From Pectobacterium carotovorum (lineage in GTDB: Bacteria > Pseudomonadota > Gammaproteobacteria > Enterobacterales > Enterobacteriaceae), in contig NZ_JAXAFK010000004.1 of NCBI RefSeq assembly GCF_033898505.1, positions 228,648 through 292,647 of the forward strand: DNA of 64,000 bases, written 5' to 3'. Position 1 is the stretch's first letter. Every line of letters starts with the position of its first letter. The translations under genes were made by a program, and so were the position numbers. Below, one piece after another: positions 26,659-39,548 of this stretch. The notes under the pieces are model-generated. The model made no database searches and had not been told where the DNA came from. It saw nothing but the letters and a program-made list of their open reading frames with translations.

Positions 26659-27617
26659 TAGCGCGCCCCCTCATTTTTTGCCAGACGCATCACCATCAGC
26701 TTTGAACACGCCAGAACAATAAAGGTAATCACAAACAGAATCAGACCCAGCTCCATCAGCGCCGCCGTGTGCAGGCCGGATTCCGCTTCGGCGAATTCGT
26801 TCGCCAACGCAGAGGTAATACTGTTGCCAGGCATATACAGCGACGCGCTGTCGAGCTGGTAGGTGTTACCGATGATAAAGGTGACCGCCATGGTTTCCCC
26901 CAAGGCGCGCCCTAATCCCAACATCACCCCGCCGATCACGCCGTTTTTGGTGTAAGGCAGCACAATGCGCCAGATCACTTCCCACGTCGTACAGCCGATG
27001 CCGTAAGCGGACTCTTTCATCATGACTGGCGTTTGCTCAAACACATCACGCATCACCGCCGCAATATACGGGATAATCATGATGGCCAGAATGACGCCGG
27101 CCGCCAGAATACCAATCCCGAACGCCGGGCCAGAGAACAGTGCGCCCACAATAGGAATGCCGGACAGGACGTTGCCTACTGGCTGTTGGAAGTATTCGGC
27201 AAACAGCGGAGCGAAAATAAACAGCCCCCACATGCCGTAAACAATACTCGGTATGGCCGCCAGCAATTCAATCGCCACGCCAAGTGGGCGCTTCAACCAT
27301 GCGGGTGCCAGTTCGGTCAGAAATAACGCAATCCCGAAGCTAATCGGGATGGCAATAATGAGTGCAATCAGTGAGGTCACGACGGTACCGTAAATCGGCA
27401 CCAGTGCACCAAACTGTTCTGCGGGCGCATCCCACTCTTTCGTCCACAAGAAGGCAAAACCGAACTTCTCGATGCTGGGCCAGGACGCTACAATCAGGGA
27501 AACAATGATGCCTCCCAAGAGCAGTAGCGTGACCAGCGCCGCCAGTTTTACCAGCGTGCTGAAGAGGATATCGCCATATTTTCCCGGGGCTTTGATAGTT
27601 GGCTTGTACTCAGCCAT
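26658..27617 (-). CDS. pstC: Phosphate ABC transporter permease PstC
   Basis: 319 residues. Six main membrane helices, with the EAA-type loop [23 protein letters not shown] and the block [36 protein letters not shown], both typical of PstC. Partner of PstA in the high-affinity phosphate channel. It lies 167 bp after pstS, with a small hairpin in the gap. Confidence 0.96.
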   Translation of the reverse strand: MAEYKPTIKAPGKYGDILFSTLVKLAALVTLLLLGGIIVSLIVASWPSIEKFGFAFLWTKEWDAPAEQFGALVPIYGTVVTSLIALIIAIPISFGIALFLTELAPAWLKRPLGVAIELLAAIPSIVYGMWGLFIFAPLFAEYFQQPVGNVLSGIPIVGALFSGPAFGIGILAAGVILAIMIIPYIAAVMRDVFEQTPVMMKESAYGIGCTTWEVIWRIVLPYTKNGVIGGVMLGLGRALGETMAVTFIIGNTYQLDSASLYMPGNSITSALANEFAEAESGLHTAALMELGLILFVITFIVLACSKLMVMRLAKNEGAR

Positions 27618-27655
27618 ACGTCTCTCTTCTCATTTTTAACTACATATGAAAGGCA

Positions 27656-27676
27656 GAGAGGTTATGATTACCTCTC
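27656..27676. promoter_or_regulatory. Hairpin between pstS and pstC
   Basis: 7-bp stem GAGAGGT / ACCTCTC with a 7-nt loop in the pstS-pstC gap. Such a structure can hold back read-through and give more PstS than membrane components. No strong T-run. Confidence 0.5.
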
Positions 27677-27784
27677 CGCCCCGATACGACTTGTTATTCC
27701 ACTACGTATTTCCCAGAACCTGACAACCTCATCACGTTTTGGTTATCAACACGAGGTCGATGCAATACGTTGTTGATGCAATAA

Positions 27785-28825
27785 TTAGTACAGCGCTTTA
27801 CCGTTGCTGTCTTTTACCTGGGTTTTCCAGGCAGCACGGATTTGCTCAACCACTTCTTTTGGCAGTGTGGCGTAATCCAGAGCAGTAGCCTGCTCGCCGC
27901 CTTTCTTGAACGCCCAGTCGAAGAATTTCAACACTTCAGCGCCCTGCTCAGGTTTATCCTGCTTGGTGTGAACCAGGATGAAGGTAGTTGACGTGATTGG
28001 CCACGCGTCCGCGCCTTTCTGGTTGGTCAGATCCTGAGCAAAAGATTTGCTCCAGTCGATCTCTTTAGCCGCGTTGCTGAAGCTCTGTTCAGTCGGGCTA
28101 ACTGGCTTACCATCAGCAGAAATCAGTTTGGTGTAGGCCAGGTTGTTCTGCTTGGCATACGCATATTCTACGTAACCGATAGAACCAGGCAGACGCTGTA
28201 CGAACGCTGCGATACCATCGTTACCTTTACCGCCCAGACCGGTTGGCCAGTTAACGGTAGAGCCAGAACCGACTTTCTCTTTCCACTCGGCATTCACTTT
28301 CGCCAGGTAGCTGGTGAACACGAAAGAAGTACCAGAACCGTCAGCACGACGAACGACAGCGATATCCTGATCCGGCAGCTTGGCATTCGGGTTCAGTTTG
28401 GTGATTGCCGGGTCGTTCCATTTTTTGATGTTGCCCAGGTAGATATCACCCAGTGTTTTACCATCCAGCGTCAATTCGCCAGATTTGATACCAGGAACGT
28501 TCACTGCCAGTACCACGCCACCGATAACGGTAGGGAACTGGAATAAACCATCCTGTGCTAATTTGTCGTCAGCCAGCGGCGCATCAGAAGCACCGAAGTC
28601 TACAGTTTTAGCGACAATCTGTTTTACACCGCCAGAAGAACCGATTCCTTGATAGTTAACTTTATTACCGGTTTCTTTTTGATAAGAGTCAGCCCATTTA
28701 GCATAAACAGGCGCAGGGAATGTCGCACCGGCACCGGTGAGGTTAGCAGCAGCAAAAGCAGAGAATGCCGTCAGAGAAAAGGTTGCCGCAACAACACTGG
28801 CAAGAGTGGTACGCATCAGTTTCAT
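27785..28825 (-). CDS. pstS: Periplasmic phosphate-binding protein PstS
   Basis: 346 residues from the ATG at 28825, which has GGAGGGA just upstream and gives a standard signal peptide (cleaved near FAA); the longer frame to 28873 lacks support. The mature protein carries [35 protein letters not shown] and [15 protein letters not shown], the loops that bind phosphate. It hands phosphate to PstCAB and takes part in PhoR/PhoB signalling. First gene of the operon, under the Pho boxes at 28928-28967. Confidence 0.97.
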   Translation of the reverse strand: MKLMRTTLASVVAATFSLTAFSAFAAANLTGAGATFPAPVYAKWADSYQKETGNKVNYQGIGSSGGVKQIVAKTVDFGASDAPLADDKLAQDGLFQFPTVIGGVVLAVNVPGIKSGELTLDGKTLGDIYLGNIKKWNDPAITKLNPNAKLPDQDIAVVRRADGSGTSFVFTSYLAKVNAEWKEKVGSGSTVNWPTGLGGKGNDGIAAFVQRLPGSIGYVEYAYAKQNNLAYTKLISADGKPVSPTEQSFSNAAKEIDWSKSFAQDLTNQKGADAWPITSTTFILVHTKQDKPEQGAEVLKFFDWAFKKGGEQATALDYATLPKEVVEQIRAAWKTQVKDSNGKALY

Positions 28826-28927
28826 AATCCCTCCTGTGGGATAATCGACGTGTCGACGTGGAGTCGTTATCAATCAGAGTTATCAAATCAGAGTGTAGTT
28901 CGCAGGAGGAAAAATAGGACAATTTAG

Positions 28928-28967
28928 TGACAGTAAAATGTACACAATATGACAGTTTTATGACAAA
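28928..28967 (-). promoter_or_regulatory. Tandem Pho boxes upstream of pstS
   Basis: On the minus strand there is TGTCATAAAACTGTCAT (28949-28965) followed by TGTACATTTTACTGTCAC (28928-28945). Both fit the direct-repeat PhoB consensus CTGTCATAWAWCTGTCAY. Phosphate starvation control of the operon is therefore well supported. Confidence 0.85.
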
Positions 28968-28996
28968 GAGACCGTAAGCGGGAAAATTCAGGGGCA

Positions 28997-29024
28997 ACCA
29001 GCCAGAACACGCGTTCTGACTGGT
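28997..29024 (-). terminator. Hairpin after the DUF4026 gene
   Basis: ACCAGCCAGAAC / GTTCTGACTGGT with ACGC loop and one mismatch, 13 bp past the stop on the minus strand. The T-run is weak, so this is a probable but not certain terminator. Confidence 0.55.
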
Positions 29025-29036
29025 AAAGAAGCAAAG

Positions 29037-30464
29037 TCAGTGAGTCTGGCTATGGCTAAGCAGTTTGTAAATCGTATCAGGCTTATAGCTATCGCCCTGA
29101 TAATAAATCGCCCAGTCAGTTACCCGTGATATATCAACGGAATACACACCACCTTCCTGCATATCCTCAACGTAGAACGGATGATTGATTAATGTTCCCG
29201 TGACGACCGTATCGTGGATTTTTTCAGGTATAAACCACATGTGCTCACGCTCTTCTCCCTCTTCGCCATGAGGGATGCCAAACTTCACCATAAAGCGCCA
29301 TTCATTTTCGACAGGCTTCGGTGATTTTTTTAGTAGCTTAGCTAAAAATCCCTGCTTAGCCGGTTCGTCACTCACATGGTAGTTTTTAAACATATTGACG
29401 AAATAACGCCAGCGCAGCTGCGCCTTACGCGACATTTCTGCCGTTTCCGCATTCGTACGCCAGAACATGATGGCATTCTGCTCATCAAATCCTTTAAAGA
29501 ACGTTTGCAGTACCGGGTTTTCTTCGTTGGTACGAAACAGCATACAGGAAGGCTCCTGATGCACATCATCCCGATCGGCGCGATCGCCCAGAAACACGCC
29601 TTCCGGCGTCCCTTCCAGATCGTAGCGCATCTCTTCCAGAGGCCGCAGTTGGTCAATCGGCGTGGATTGATTCACATGCCGTAGCCCTTCTTCAAACGGC
29701 AACGCCACCAAATATTCATAGCCGCTGTCCGTTTGTCCGCACAGAATCGGCTCATTAAAGGTAATTTGCTGATTTTGAATGGCATTATTGACAAAACTTC
29801 TGAATAAATCCGGGATGCCATAATACGAACTCAGCGTCTCTGGAATGACTAGTTCCGCTTCCGTCAGGCCGCATCGCGCCAGACCATGCGAGTGAAACCA
29901 GAATGTCGTTGGCGGATCGTTCTCGGTGTCGTACACGGCATGAATGGTATACAACGATTCAATTTCCGGCAGGACATCATCCTCTAGCTGAAAATTCAGC
30001 CATTCGCGGGTAAACACGTTACCGGCGGCAGAAATATCGATCCCCAGGAGAAAATCCGGTACCACCGCACTTAATAAACGAAGCTGATGAACGTAGTCTT
30101 CCAGCGGGTTTTGCCCAAAAAGACACTCGACCATCACTTCCTGCGTTGCCGCATTAGCCTGCGCCAGCAGTTCAGGTGAAATTGGGTCGGTTGAATGTAT
30201 CGGCGTGATTTTATTCTCGGGATCGCGCTCCGATACCTCAAGATAAAAGGTCAGCTCTCTATCCTGATGGCGACAGGTATAAAAGAACCCGCCTTGCCCC
30301 TGTTCGGGATAGCTTATTTCACCATCAGTAAAGAATGACTGCGCCTCTAACAGGCTTTCCAGCAGCGGATAGTTCATCTCTCGTGAGGAAAAGGCCACCA
30401 TCGTTGAAGGCGCTTTTTCGCCCTTTCCCTCGGCGATATCCAGGTATTGTTGTTTGTTATTCAT
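29037..30464 (-). CDS. DUF4026 protein with C-terminal DUF2314-like domain
   Basis: 475 residues, soluble, acidic, no signal peptide. The N-terminal two-thirds match no function I recognise beyond the DUF4026 family (MVAFSSREMNYPLLESLLEAQSFF; DFLLGIDISAAGNVFTREWL; FWFHSHGLARCG). The last part (about 390-470: EHMWFIPEKIHDTVVTGTLINHPFYV, YSVDISRVTDWAIYY) resembles DUF2314. Single gene between pstS and glmS, absent at this point in E. coli. Role unknown. Family names are from memory of sequence patterns and need a profile search. Confidence 0.65.
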   Translation of the reverse strand: MNNKQQYLDIAEGKGEKAPSTMVAFSSREMNYPLLESLLEAQSFFTDGEISYPEQGQGGFFYTCRHQDRELTFYLEVSERDPENKITPIHSTDPISPELLAQANAATQEVMVECLFGQNPLEDYVHQLRLLSAVVPDFLLGIDISAAGNVFTREWLNFQLEDDVLPEIESLYTIHAVYDTENDPPTTFWFHSHGLARCGLTEAELVIPETLSSYYGIPDLFRSFVNNAIQNQQITFNEPILCGQTDSGYEYLVALPFEEGLRHVNQSTPIDQLRPLEEMRYDLEGTPEGVFLGDRADRDDVHQEPSCMLFRTNEENPVLQTFFKGFDEQNAIMFWRTNAETAEMSRKAQLRWRYFVNMFKNYHVSDEPAKQGFLAKLLKKSPKPVENEWRFMVKFGIPHGEEGEEREHMWFIPEKIHDTVVTGTLINHPFYVEDMQEGGVYSVDISRVTDWAIYYQGDSYKPDTIYKLLSHSQTH

Positions 30465-30583
30465 ATTAAGAACGAGTCAGTATTCAATATGGGTAAACCA
30501 ATATACCGAATAAATTTTAATGAGGAGAGTTTGGAGAGCTTAAAAAAAATGGGGAAGAAAAAATGAGCCGTAATATGAAAAAT

Positions 30584-30626
30584 AAACGAAGGTAAGTAGC
30601 ACCAGGGCTATTTACCTTCGTTTTTT
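30584..30626. terminator. Bidirectional terminator after glmS
   Basis: 17-bp stem (AAACGAAGGTAA and onward, one G-T pair) with a 7-nt loop. A-rich on the left and T6 on the right, so it can end transcription from either side. It ends glmS on the minus strand. Confidence 0.85.
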
Positions 30627-30631
30627 AAAAA

Positions 30632-32464
30632 TTACTCAACAGTAACGGATTTCGCCAGGTTACGTGGCTGATCGACATCAGTGCCTTTAATCAGCGCGAC
30701 GTGATAAGACAGCAGCTGCAACGGCACCGTATAGAAGATTGGCGCGATCACTTCTTCGATGTGCGGCAGTGGAATAATTTTCATATTTTCGCTGCTGGTG
30801 AAACCGGCATCTTCATCTGCGAAAACATACAGTTCACCACCGCGCGCCCGCACTTCTTCGATGTTGGATTTCAATTTCTCCAACAGTTCGTTGTTCGGCG
30901 CTACCACTACAACCGGCATATCCGCATCGATCAGCGCCAGCGGGCCGTGTTTCAGCTCGCCTGCCGCATAGGCTTCCGCGTGGATGTAAGAGATCTCCTT
31001 CAGCTTCAGCGCGCCCTCCATTGCGATCGGATACTGATCGCCACGGCCAAGGAACAGCGCATGGTGCTTGTCAGAGAAACCTTCTGCCAGAGATTCGATG
31101 AGCTTGTCCTGAGACAGCATCTGCTCAATACGCGCAGGCAGCGCCTGCAAACCATGAACGATGTCATGCTCAATCTGCGCATCCATACCACGCAGACGGC
31201 CAACGCGCGCCACCAGCATCAGCAGAACGGTAAGCTGGGTGGTGAAGGCTTTGGTCGACGCCACGCCAATCTCTACGCCCGCTTTGGTCATCAGTGCCAG
31301 ATCGGATTCACGCACCAGCGAGGAACCAGCAACGTTACAGATAGCCAGCGATCCCAGATAGCCCAGTTCTTTGGACAAACGCAGCGCTGCCAGCGTATCC
31401 GCCGTTTCACCGGACTGAGACAGGGTAATCATCAGGCTGTTCTTACGCACCGCAGGCTTGCGGTAGCGGAATTCTGAAGCGATTTCTACGTCGCACGGAA
31501 TTCCCGCCAGCGCTTCAAACCAGTAGCGAGAAACCATGCCAGAGTTGTAAGACGTCCCGCAGGCGATGATCTGAACGTGCTCAACCTTCGCCAGCAGTTC
31601 ATCCGCTTTCGGGCCTAATTCAGAAAGATTAATTTCGCCGTGACTGAAACGCCCTTCGAGGGTGTTCTTGATCGCCATCGGCTGTTCGTAGATCTCTTTC
31701 TGCATGTAGTGACGATACGCGCCTTTGTCACCCGCATCGTAATTCACTTTTGATTCAATTTCTTCGCGTGTAGCAAGCTGGCCGGCTTTATCAAACACGC
31801 GCACGTCACGACGGGTGATTTCCGCGATGTCGCCTTCTTCCAGGAACATAAAGCGACGCGTCACGGGCAGCAGCGCCAGCTGATCGGAAGCAATGAAGTT
31901 CTCACCAACACCACGGCCAATCACCAACGGACTACCAGAACGCGCGGCAACCAGTACGCTTGGGTCGCGGTTATCCAACACCACCATGCCATACGCACCG
32001 CGCAGCTGTGGGATCACACGCTTAACCACCTCAACCAGCGTGCCGCCGTTCTGCTGCTGTTCAAAATGAACCAGATGGGCAACGACTTCCGTATCGGTTT
32101 CAGAAACGAAACGATAACCGCGACCGATCATCAGCTCGCGCAGCGGTTCGTGGTTTTCGATAATGCCGTTATGGACGATAGTGATATGTTCAGAAACATG
32201 CGGGTGTGCGTTCTCTTCAGAAGGTTCGCCGTGCGTTGCCCAACGGGTGTGGGCGATACCGGTACCACCGTGCAACTCACACTCTTCGGCTGCCTGAGAC
32301 AGTACCTGCACTTTCCCCAGACGGCGTAAACGGGCGACATTTCCTTCGCTATCAACAACCGCTAACCCCGCAGAGTCATAGCCGCGATACTCAAGACGGC
32401 GTAAACCTTCCAACAAAATTTCAGCAACATCACGTTGCGCAACTGCGCCTACAATTCCACACAT
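30632..32464 (-). CDS. glmS: Glutamine--fructose-6-phosphate aminotransferase (isomerising)
   Basis: 610 codons from the ATG at 32464, because the nucleophile cysteine must be residue 2 ([12 protein letters not shown]); the 60 extra upstream codons in frame are spurious. Class II glutaminase domain (1-240: [27 protein letters not shown]) and two SIS isomerase domains (about 245-610: [25 protein letters not shown] at the end). Makes glucosamine-6-phosphate for peptidoglycan and LPS. Second gene of glmUS. Confidence 0.97.
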   Translation of the reverse strand: MCGIVGAVAQRDVAEILLEGLRRLEYRGYDSAGLAVVDSEGNVARLRRLGKVQVLSQAAEECELHGGTGIAHTRWATHGEPSEENAHPHVSEHITIVHNGIIENHEPLRELMIGRGYRFVSETDTEVVAHLVHFEQQQNGGTLVEVVKRVIPQLRGAYGMVVLDNRDPSVLVAARSGSPLVIGRGVGENFIASDQLALLPVTRRFMFLEEGDIAEITRRDVRVFDKAGQLATREEIESKVNYDAGDKGAYRHYMQKEIYEQPMAIKNTLEGRFSHGEINLSELGPKADELLAKVEHVQIIACGTSYNSGMVSRYWFEALAGIPCDVEIASEFRYRKPAVRKNSLMITLSQSGETADTLAALRLSKELGYLGSLAICNVAGSSLVRESDLALMTKAGVEIGVASTKAFTTQLTVLLMLVARVGRLRGMDAQIEHDIVHGLQALPARIEQMLSQDKLIESLAEGFSDKHHALFLGRGDQYPIAMEGALKLKEISYIHAEAYAAGELKHGPLALIDADMPVVVVAPNNELLEKLKSNIEEVRARGGELYVFADEDAGFTSSENMKIIPLPHIEEVIAPIFYTVPLQLLSYHVALIKGTDVDQPRNLAKSVTVE

Positions 32465-32633
32465 CGATGGTATTCCTATAAAAGTGACATATTGTGTCAC
32501 CAGGGATGTCTTAGACCTGATTGTTCCGGTTTTTCCGGGTTCCCCGAGCCTTGTAGAGAGTTGGGGATTATTATGTTTTGTTCTGTACTCTGGGAAACCC
32601 CTCGGGGGATCGGCCAACGTACAGGACAAAACT

Positions 32634-32653
32634 GCCTCCGCCACTGCGGAGGC
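32634..32653 (-). promoter_or_regulatory. Hairpin in the glmU-glmS spacer
   Basis: 8-bp GC stem GCCTCCGC / GCGGAGGC with a 4-nt loop, just past the glmU stop. In E. coli the glmUS message is cut in this spacer and glmS is activated by small RNAs; this hairpin may play a part or act as a weak terminator. Confidence 0.5.
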
Positions 32654-32661
32654 ATTAAATA

Positions 32662-34032
32662 TTATTTCTTTTTCACTGGACGCTGCCAGCCGGAAATATG
32701 CCGCTGTTTCACGCGGCCGACCACCAGCTCATTCTCTGCTACATCACGCGTAACCGTTGTTCCCGCACCAATGGTCGCACCGCTGGCAACGCTAACGGGT
32801 GCCACCAATTGGCTATCCGAACCGACAAATACGTCGTCGCCAATAATCGTTTTGTGTTTATTCGCACCGTCATAATTACAGGTGATCGTTCCCGCGCCAA
32901 TATTAACACCGGAACCGATATCCGCATCACCCAAATAGCTCAGGTGACCCGCTTTTGATCCTTTGCCTAAACGCGCCTTTTTCAATTCGACAAAGTTACC
33001 GACATGCGCGCCTTCAGCCAGTTCAGCGCCTGGACGCAAACGGGCAAACGGGCCAACGGTACACTCTGCTTCTAACACGGCGTCTTCCAACACAGAGTAA
33101 GGACTGATTTCACAACCGTCGCCAATGGTGCTGTTTTTAATCACACAGCCTGCGCCGATTTTCACCCGGTTGCCTAGCTTAACATTACCTTCAACAACGA
33201 CATTGACATCAATCACCACATCGCGACCATGGGTCAACTCGCCACGCAGATCAAACCGTGCCGGATCGAGCAGCATCACACCGGCCAGCAGCAGCTTATC
33301 TGCCTGTTCACGCTGATAAACCCGCTCCAGCGCCGACAGTTGCAGGCGATTATTGACGCCCTCCACTTCACTCAGCCGCTCGGGATGAACCGCTTCAACA
33401 CGCTGACCCTCTTCCGCTGCCATCGCAATGATATCAGTGATGTAAAACTCGCCTTGTGAATTATTGTTATTCAGCTGGCTTAACCAACGCTTCAAATCCT
33501 TGCCGTTCGCAATCAAAATGCCGGTATTGATCTCGTTAATCTGGCGCTGCTCTTCACTGGCATCCTTGTGCTCGACGATCCCCACAACAGCACCGTTTTC
33601 ACGCACAATTCGCCCATAGCCCGTCGGATCGTCCAGTTTCACCGTCAACAGGCCGATACCGCCCTGCGGCTTAGCCTGACGTAAACGCCCCAGCGTTTGT
33701 GGCGAAATCAGCGGCACATCGCCATACAACATCAGGATGTCTTCATCATCGGCAAAATAAGGGGCAGCTTGCTGCATCGCATGGCCGGTTCCCAACTGTT
33801 CCGCCTGCAGTACCCAGTTCAAGGCTGGATCGGTCAATTCACGTTTGAGTAAATCACCGCCGTGACCATAGACCAGATGAACGTGCTGTGCGCCTGTTGT
33901 CATTGCCGCATCAATGACGTGCTGAACCATCGGCTTACCTGCCAGTTTATGTAACACCTTGGGAAGGTCGGAATACATACGGGTTCCTTTACCCGCAGCA
34001 AGGATCACCACACTCATAGCACTATTTGACAT
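32662..34032 (-). CDS. glmU: Bifunctional GlmU (uridylyltransferase / acetyltransferase)
   Basis: 456 residues from the ATG at 34032, the E. coli length, with AGGA upstream. N-terminal pyrophosphorylase domain (LAAGKGTRM at 11-19, [15 protein letters not shown]) and a C-terminal left-handed beta-helix acetyltransferase (about 252-456) with hexapeptide repeats, including [14 protein letters not shown] and [15 protein letters not shown]. Converts glucosamine-1-phosphate to UDP-GlcNAc in two steps. Upstream of glmS in the usual operon. Confidence 0.97.
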   Translation of the reverse strand: MSNSAMSVVILAAGKGTRMYSDLPKVLHKLAGKPMVQHVIDAAMTTGAQHVHLVYGHGGDLLKRELTDPALNWVLQAEQLGTGHAMQQAAPYFADDEDILMLYGDVPLISPQTLGRLRQAKPQGGIGLLTVKLDDPTGYGRIVRENGAVVGIVEHKDASEEQRQINEINTGILIANGKDLKRWLSQLNNNNSQGEFYITDIIAMAAEEGQRVEAVHPERLSEVEGVNNRLQLSALERVYQREQADKLLLAGVMLLDPARFDLRGELTHGRDVVIDVNVVVEGNVKLGNRVKIGAGCVIKNSTIGDGCEISPYSVLEDAVLEAECTVGPFARLRPGAELAEGAHVGNFVELKKARLGKGSKAGHLSYLGDADIGSGVNIGAGTITCNYDGANKHKTIIGDDVFVGSDSQLVAPVSVASGATIGAGTTVTRDVAENELVVGRVKQRHISGWQRPVKKK

Positions 34033-34281
34033 AAGCATCCTGACAGTGCGAAGCCATCGCTCCGCAAGAATAAAAATGGCTAGCCTGTTACGGCATGAAT
34101 AACCAGAGTTTACCGAAACTCATGCATAACGCGGATACTTTTTGGTGAGTTTTTTCTGAAAATCTCGCACAAAACGACGAATACTCATGACGGGAGAGTG
34201 AAGTCCCCAAAAACAGAAATGGCACAGGGTTTCATAAAAAACAGACTTTGTTTTTAAGTATTTCCATTTGTGACACACGCA

Positions 34282-34302
34282 AAAGAAACAGCGTTTCATT
34301 TA
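34282..34302. promoter_or_regulatory. KdgR-like operator upstream of pelX
   Basis: AAAGAAAC-AGC-GTTTCATTTA is a near-palindrome close to the KdgR consensus (AATGAAAC...GTTTCATT) found before pectinase genes in soft-rot bacteria. It ends 45 bp before the pelX ATG, so repression relieved by pectin breakdown products is expected. Confidence 0.75.
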
Positions 34303-34346
34303 TAGCAATATACGCGGGCGAATAATTCAATAACGAAGGAGATACA

Positions 34347-36581
34347 ATGAAACGTTGTTCTTCACCAAAATGTGATTCTTTACGGAAACACCGTTCTTCA
34401 CGCCTCGCAGCCGTCGCGTTGACGAATGCATTACTTTTCAGCTTCAGTACACACGCCGCGACAGAATCAACGCCAGTCTGGCACGGCATCGCCTTTGGTC
34501 AATCAACAGACGTAAACTTCTCATCCAATGTCCTGCCGGAAAAAATTGGTGTTAACGACGTCACTATTAACGGCAAGAAATTAGCGCCGGGAGATAACGC
34601 TGATTTGTCCGCGCCGATCACGATCGAGAGTCGTGGCGGAAAAATAGCCAATACCCATGACGGACTGACGTTTTTCTATACGCAGTTGCCTGCCAATGTG
34701 AATTTTACGCTTCAGTCTGATATTACCGTGGAACAGTTTGGGCCTGAAAACGGCGCCAAACCTGCGGCTCAGGAAGGGGCAGGGATTCTGGTGCGCGATA
34801 TTATCGGCGTGCCGCGTCAGCAACCGCTGAAAGAAGGGTATGAAGAGTTCCCTGCTGCGTCCAACATGGTGATGAACGCCATCATGACGCAGGATAAAAA
34901 GTCTCATACCGAAATTAAACTACAGGCTATTTTGCGCAATGGCGTGACACAGCCGTGGGGCAACGCAGGCGCCAAGATTACCAAAACCAGCTATCAGGAA
35001 AATGTGAATCTGGAGCAAACGCCGACGTTCCGCCTGAAACTGGAACGTACCAACGACGGTTTCATTACCTCTTATGCACCGAAAGGCACGGATAACTGGG
35101 TATCAAAAGAAGTCAAAGGCGCGGACGTCGTTACCAAGCTGGATAAAGACCACTACTACGTCGGTTTCTTTGCCTCCCGTAACGCCAAAATCACCGTCAG
35201 CAATGCTCAGTTGACCACCACGCCAGCGCAAACCAAAGCGTCACCGGAGTTTAAGGCTAAGGCTTATGATCCTTTGCTTCAGGTGATGTCATCGCCTAAA
35301 ACCACCAGTGAACACTATGTTGTGCAGGCGAAAGCCAATTACAACGGCACGATCGCAGTATCACAAGACGGTAAATCTCTGGGCGATGCCAAGCAGGTAA
35401 AAGCGGGAGAGACCTTCTCTCTGCCTGCGAAAATTGCCGGCAACGGCGCTGAGTTCAAGATAGCCTATCAGCCTGCGGAAGGGGATGATAAAGCGGTAAA
35501 AGAGAGCACATTCAAGGTTGAAAGAGTGGCCTACGCAGACGCTAAAAATCTGTATGTTTCGCCACAAGGTTCAGCCAGCAATGACGGCAGTAAAAATGCA
35601 CCGCTCGATTTAGCCAGCGCCGTCGCCGCTCTGCCAGCAGGTGGTACCATTTGGCTCAACGATGGTGATTACAGCGCGGCTGAAATCCCTGTCAGCGCCA
35701 GCGGCCAGCAAAAAGCCGTCAAAAACCTGTTTGCTGTCAGTAATAAAGCCGTCATTCACGGCCTACAGCTGAAAGCGAGCCATTGGCATGTTAAAGGGAT
35801 TGAAATCACAGAGAAACCGTTCCGTATCGAGGGGAGCTACAACACCATCGAACGCGTTCTGGCGCACCACGCTGACGATACCGGTATTCAGGTGACCTCA
35901 ACGGCCGATGTAGGCAGACCGCTGTGGGCCAGCCATAACCTGATCCTGAACTCTGAATCTCACAGCAACCAGGATCCAGGCAAAATTAACGCCGACGGTT
36001 TCGCGGTGAAAATGCGTGTCGGTGAAGGCAACGTGATTCGCGGCGCGTTCTCACACAACAACATCGATGACGGCTTCGACCTGTTTAACAAAATCGAAGA
36101 CGGTGCAAACGGCGTTGTGGTGATCGAGAACTCAATTGCCATGAACAACACCAGTAACGGTTTCAAAATGGGTGGCGAAGGTCAGCCGGTGGCGCATCAG
36201 GTTAAACACAGCATTGCCGTGGGTAACAAGCTTGATGGTTTCACTGACAACTTCAACCCTGGCGCACTGATCGTTGAAGACAACATCGCGTTAGATAACG
36301 AACGCTTTAACTTTATTTTCCGCCCAAGCCCTTACTCAGGCCCGGAAAAACAAGGCGTCTTCAAGAACAACGTTTCGCTGAAAACCAAAGCGGGTAAATA
36401 TGATGATGCAGTTGTCGGCAATATCGATAACACCAACTATTTCATCAAAGGCGACCGTTCGGTTAACGCGCAAGGTAAGGAAATCACCGTAAATAATTTC
36501 GTTTCGGTAGCCATCCCTGAGACGTTTACGCGTGATGCCAAAGGCAATCTGGTACTTGGCGACTTCCTGAAGAAAAAATAA
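34347..36581 (+). CDS. pelX: Exopolygalacturonate lyase PelX-like (pectate disaccharide-lyase, PL9)
   Basis: 744 residues with a signal peptide of about 38 (LAAVALTNALLFSFSTHAA). The N-terminal half (about 40-400) contains jelly-roll or fibronectin-like regions. The C-terminal part (about 405-744, from YVSPQGSASNDGSKNAPLDLASAVAALPAGGTIWL) is a right-handed parallel beta-helix of polysaccharide lyase family 9, with calcium-binding-type DDTGI, NADGFAVK and DDGFDLFNK coils. PelX frees unsaturated digalacturonates from polygalacturonate chain ends in the periplasm (Dickeya). GAAGGAG ribosome site and a KdgR box support pectin control. Stands between glmU and atpC. Confidence 0.9.
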   Translation: MKRCSSPKCDSLRKHRSSRLAAVALTNALLFSFSTHAATESTPVWHGIAFGQSTDVNFSSNVLPEKIGVNDVTINGKKLAPGDNADLSAPITIESRGGKIANTHDGLTFFYTQLPANVNFTLQSDITVEQFGPENGAKPAAQEGAGILVRDIIGVPRQQPLKEGYEEFPAASNMVMNAIMTQDKKSHTEIKLQAILRNGVTQPWGNAGAKITKTSYQENVNLEQTPTFRLKLERTNDGFITSYAPKGTDNWVSKEVKGADVVTKLDKDHYYVGFFASRNAKITVSNAQLTTTPAQTKASPEFKAKAYDPLLQVMSSPKTTSEHYVVQAKANYNGTIAVSQDGKSLGDAKQVKAGETFSLPAKIAGNGAEFKIAYQPAEGDDKAVKESTFKVERVAYADAKNLYVSPQGSASNDGSKNAPLDLASAVAALPAGGTIWLNDGDYSAAEIPVSASGQQKAVKNLFAVSNKAVIHGLQLKASHWHVKGIEITEKPFRIEGSYNTIERVLAHHADDTGIQVTSTADVGRPLWASHNLILNSESHSNQDPGKINADGFAVKMRVGEGNVIRGAFSHNNIDDGFDLFNKIEDGANGVVVIENSIAMNNTSNGFKMGGEGQPVAHQVKHSIAVGNKLDGFTDNFNPGALIVEDNIALDNERFNFIFRPSPYSGPEKQGVFKNNVSLKTKAGKYDDAVVGNIDNTNYFIKGDRSVNAQGKEITVNNFVSVAIPETFTRDAKGNLVLGDFLKKK

Positions 36582-36590
36582 GGGCTTCAA

Positions 36591-36685
36591 GCCCCCGCCT
36601 AACAAGGTAGGGGGCTGACAAAGCATATCGAGCAGTAGTAAATGGGTTTATCCGTGCTCTTAATGCCTGCTTTCGCAGGCATTTT
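36591..36685 (+). terminator. Hairpins and terminator after pelX
   Basis: A GC-rich hairpin (36591-36615, GCCCCC / GGGGGC) without T-run is followed by a classic terminator at 36662-36685: AATGCCTGC-TTTC-GCAGGCATT and then TT. The second is the more convincing stop. Confidence 0.8.
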
Positions 36686-36709
36686 TATATGTCACATACG
36701 CTTAAATGT

Positions 36710-36742
36710 AAAAAGGCCAGTCAGTTCATACTGACTGGCCTT
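36710..36742 (-). terminator. Terminator of the atp operon
   Basis: 13-bp perfect stem (AAGGCCAGTCAGT / ACTGACTGGCCTT) with TCAT loop. On the minus strand it runs into TTTTTAC. It lies 22 bp past the atpC stop. Confidence 0.92.
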
Positions 36743-36763
36743 CAATTACTGCAAGCTTATCTG

Positions 36764-37183
36764 TTACATCGCTTTTCTGGTCAGCTCGATAACGCGCAGC
36801 TTCGCAATCGCTTTGCTCAGCTCAGCTGAAGCCTGAGCATAATCCACATCGCCATGCGAATTACGGATATGATCTTCAGCTTTGCGTTTCGCTTCCAGCG
36901 CACGTGCTTCATCCAGATCCTGCCCACGGATAGCGGTATCAGACAGTACGGTAACGGTATTCGGCTGCACCTCAAGGATGCCGCCAGAAAGATAAATATA
37001 CTCTTCCTCACCGTGCTGCTTAACGATACGAACCATACCAGGCTTAATGGCAGTAAGCAGAGGGGCATGTCCCGGATAAATACCCAGTTCGCCTTCGCTC
37101 CCCGTTACCTGGATCTTCTGCACCAGACCGGAGAACATTTGCTGTTCTGCACTCACGACATCCAGATGGTAAGTCATAGCCAT
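36764..37183 (-). CDS. atpC: ATP synthase F1 subunit epsilon
   Basis: 139 residues. N-terminal beta-sandwich ([26 protein letters not shown]) and C-terminal two-helix hairpin ([18 protein letters not shown]...[14 protein letters not shown]) that can extend into F1 and inhibit ATP hydrolysis. Part of the central stalk with gamma. Last gene of the operon, 19 bp after atpD, followed by a strong terminator. Confidence 0.97.
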   Translation of the reverse strand: MAMTYHLDVVSAEQQMFSGLVQKIQVTGSEGELGIYPGHAPLLTAIKPGMVRIVKQHGEEEYIYLSGGILEVQPNTVTVLSDTAIRGQDLDEARALEAKRKAEDHIRNSHGDVDYAQASAELSKAIAKLRVIELTRKAM

Positions 37184-37202
37184 GTCACCCTCCTACAAGG
37201 CG

Positions 37203-39496
<2,294 letters not shown>

Positions 39497-39548
39497 CTTT
39501 GCTTCTCCTCAAAGCCTTGCGGCCTGCTTTACAGCAGGCCACCGGGCG

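Noticed and set aside
30701..31477. A 258-codon open frame antisense to glmS
   Set aside because: It lies wholly inside glmS, has an unlikely composition and no context. Shadow of glmS codon use.
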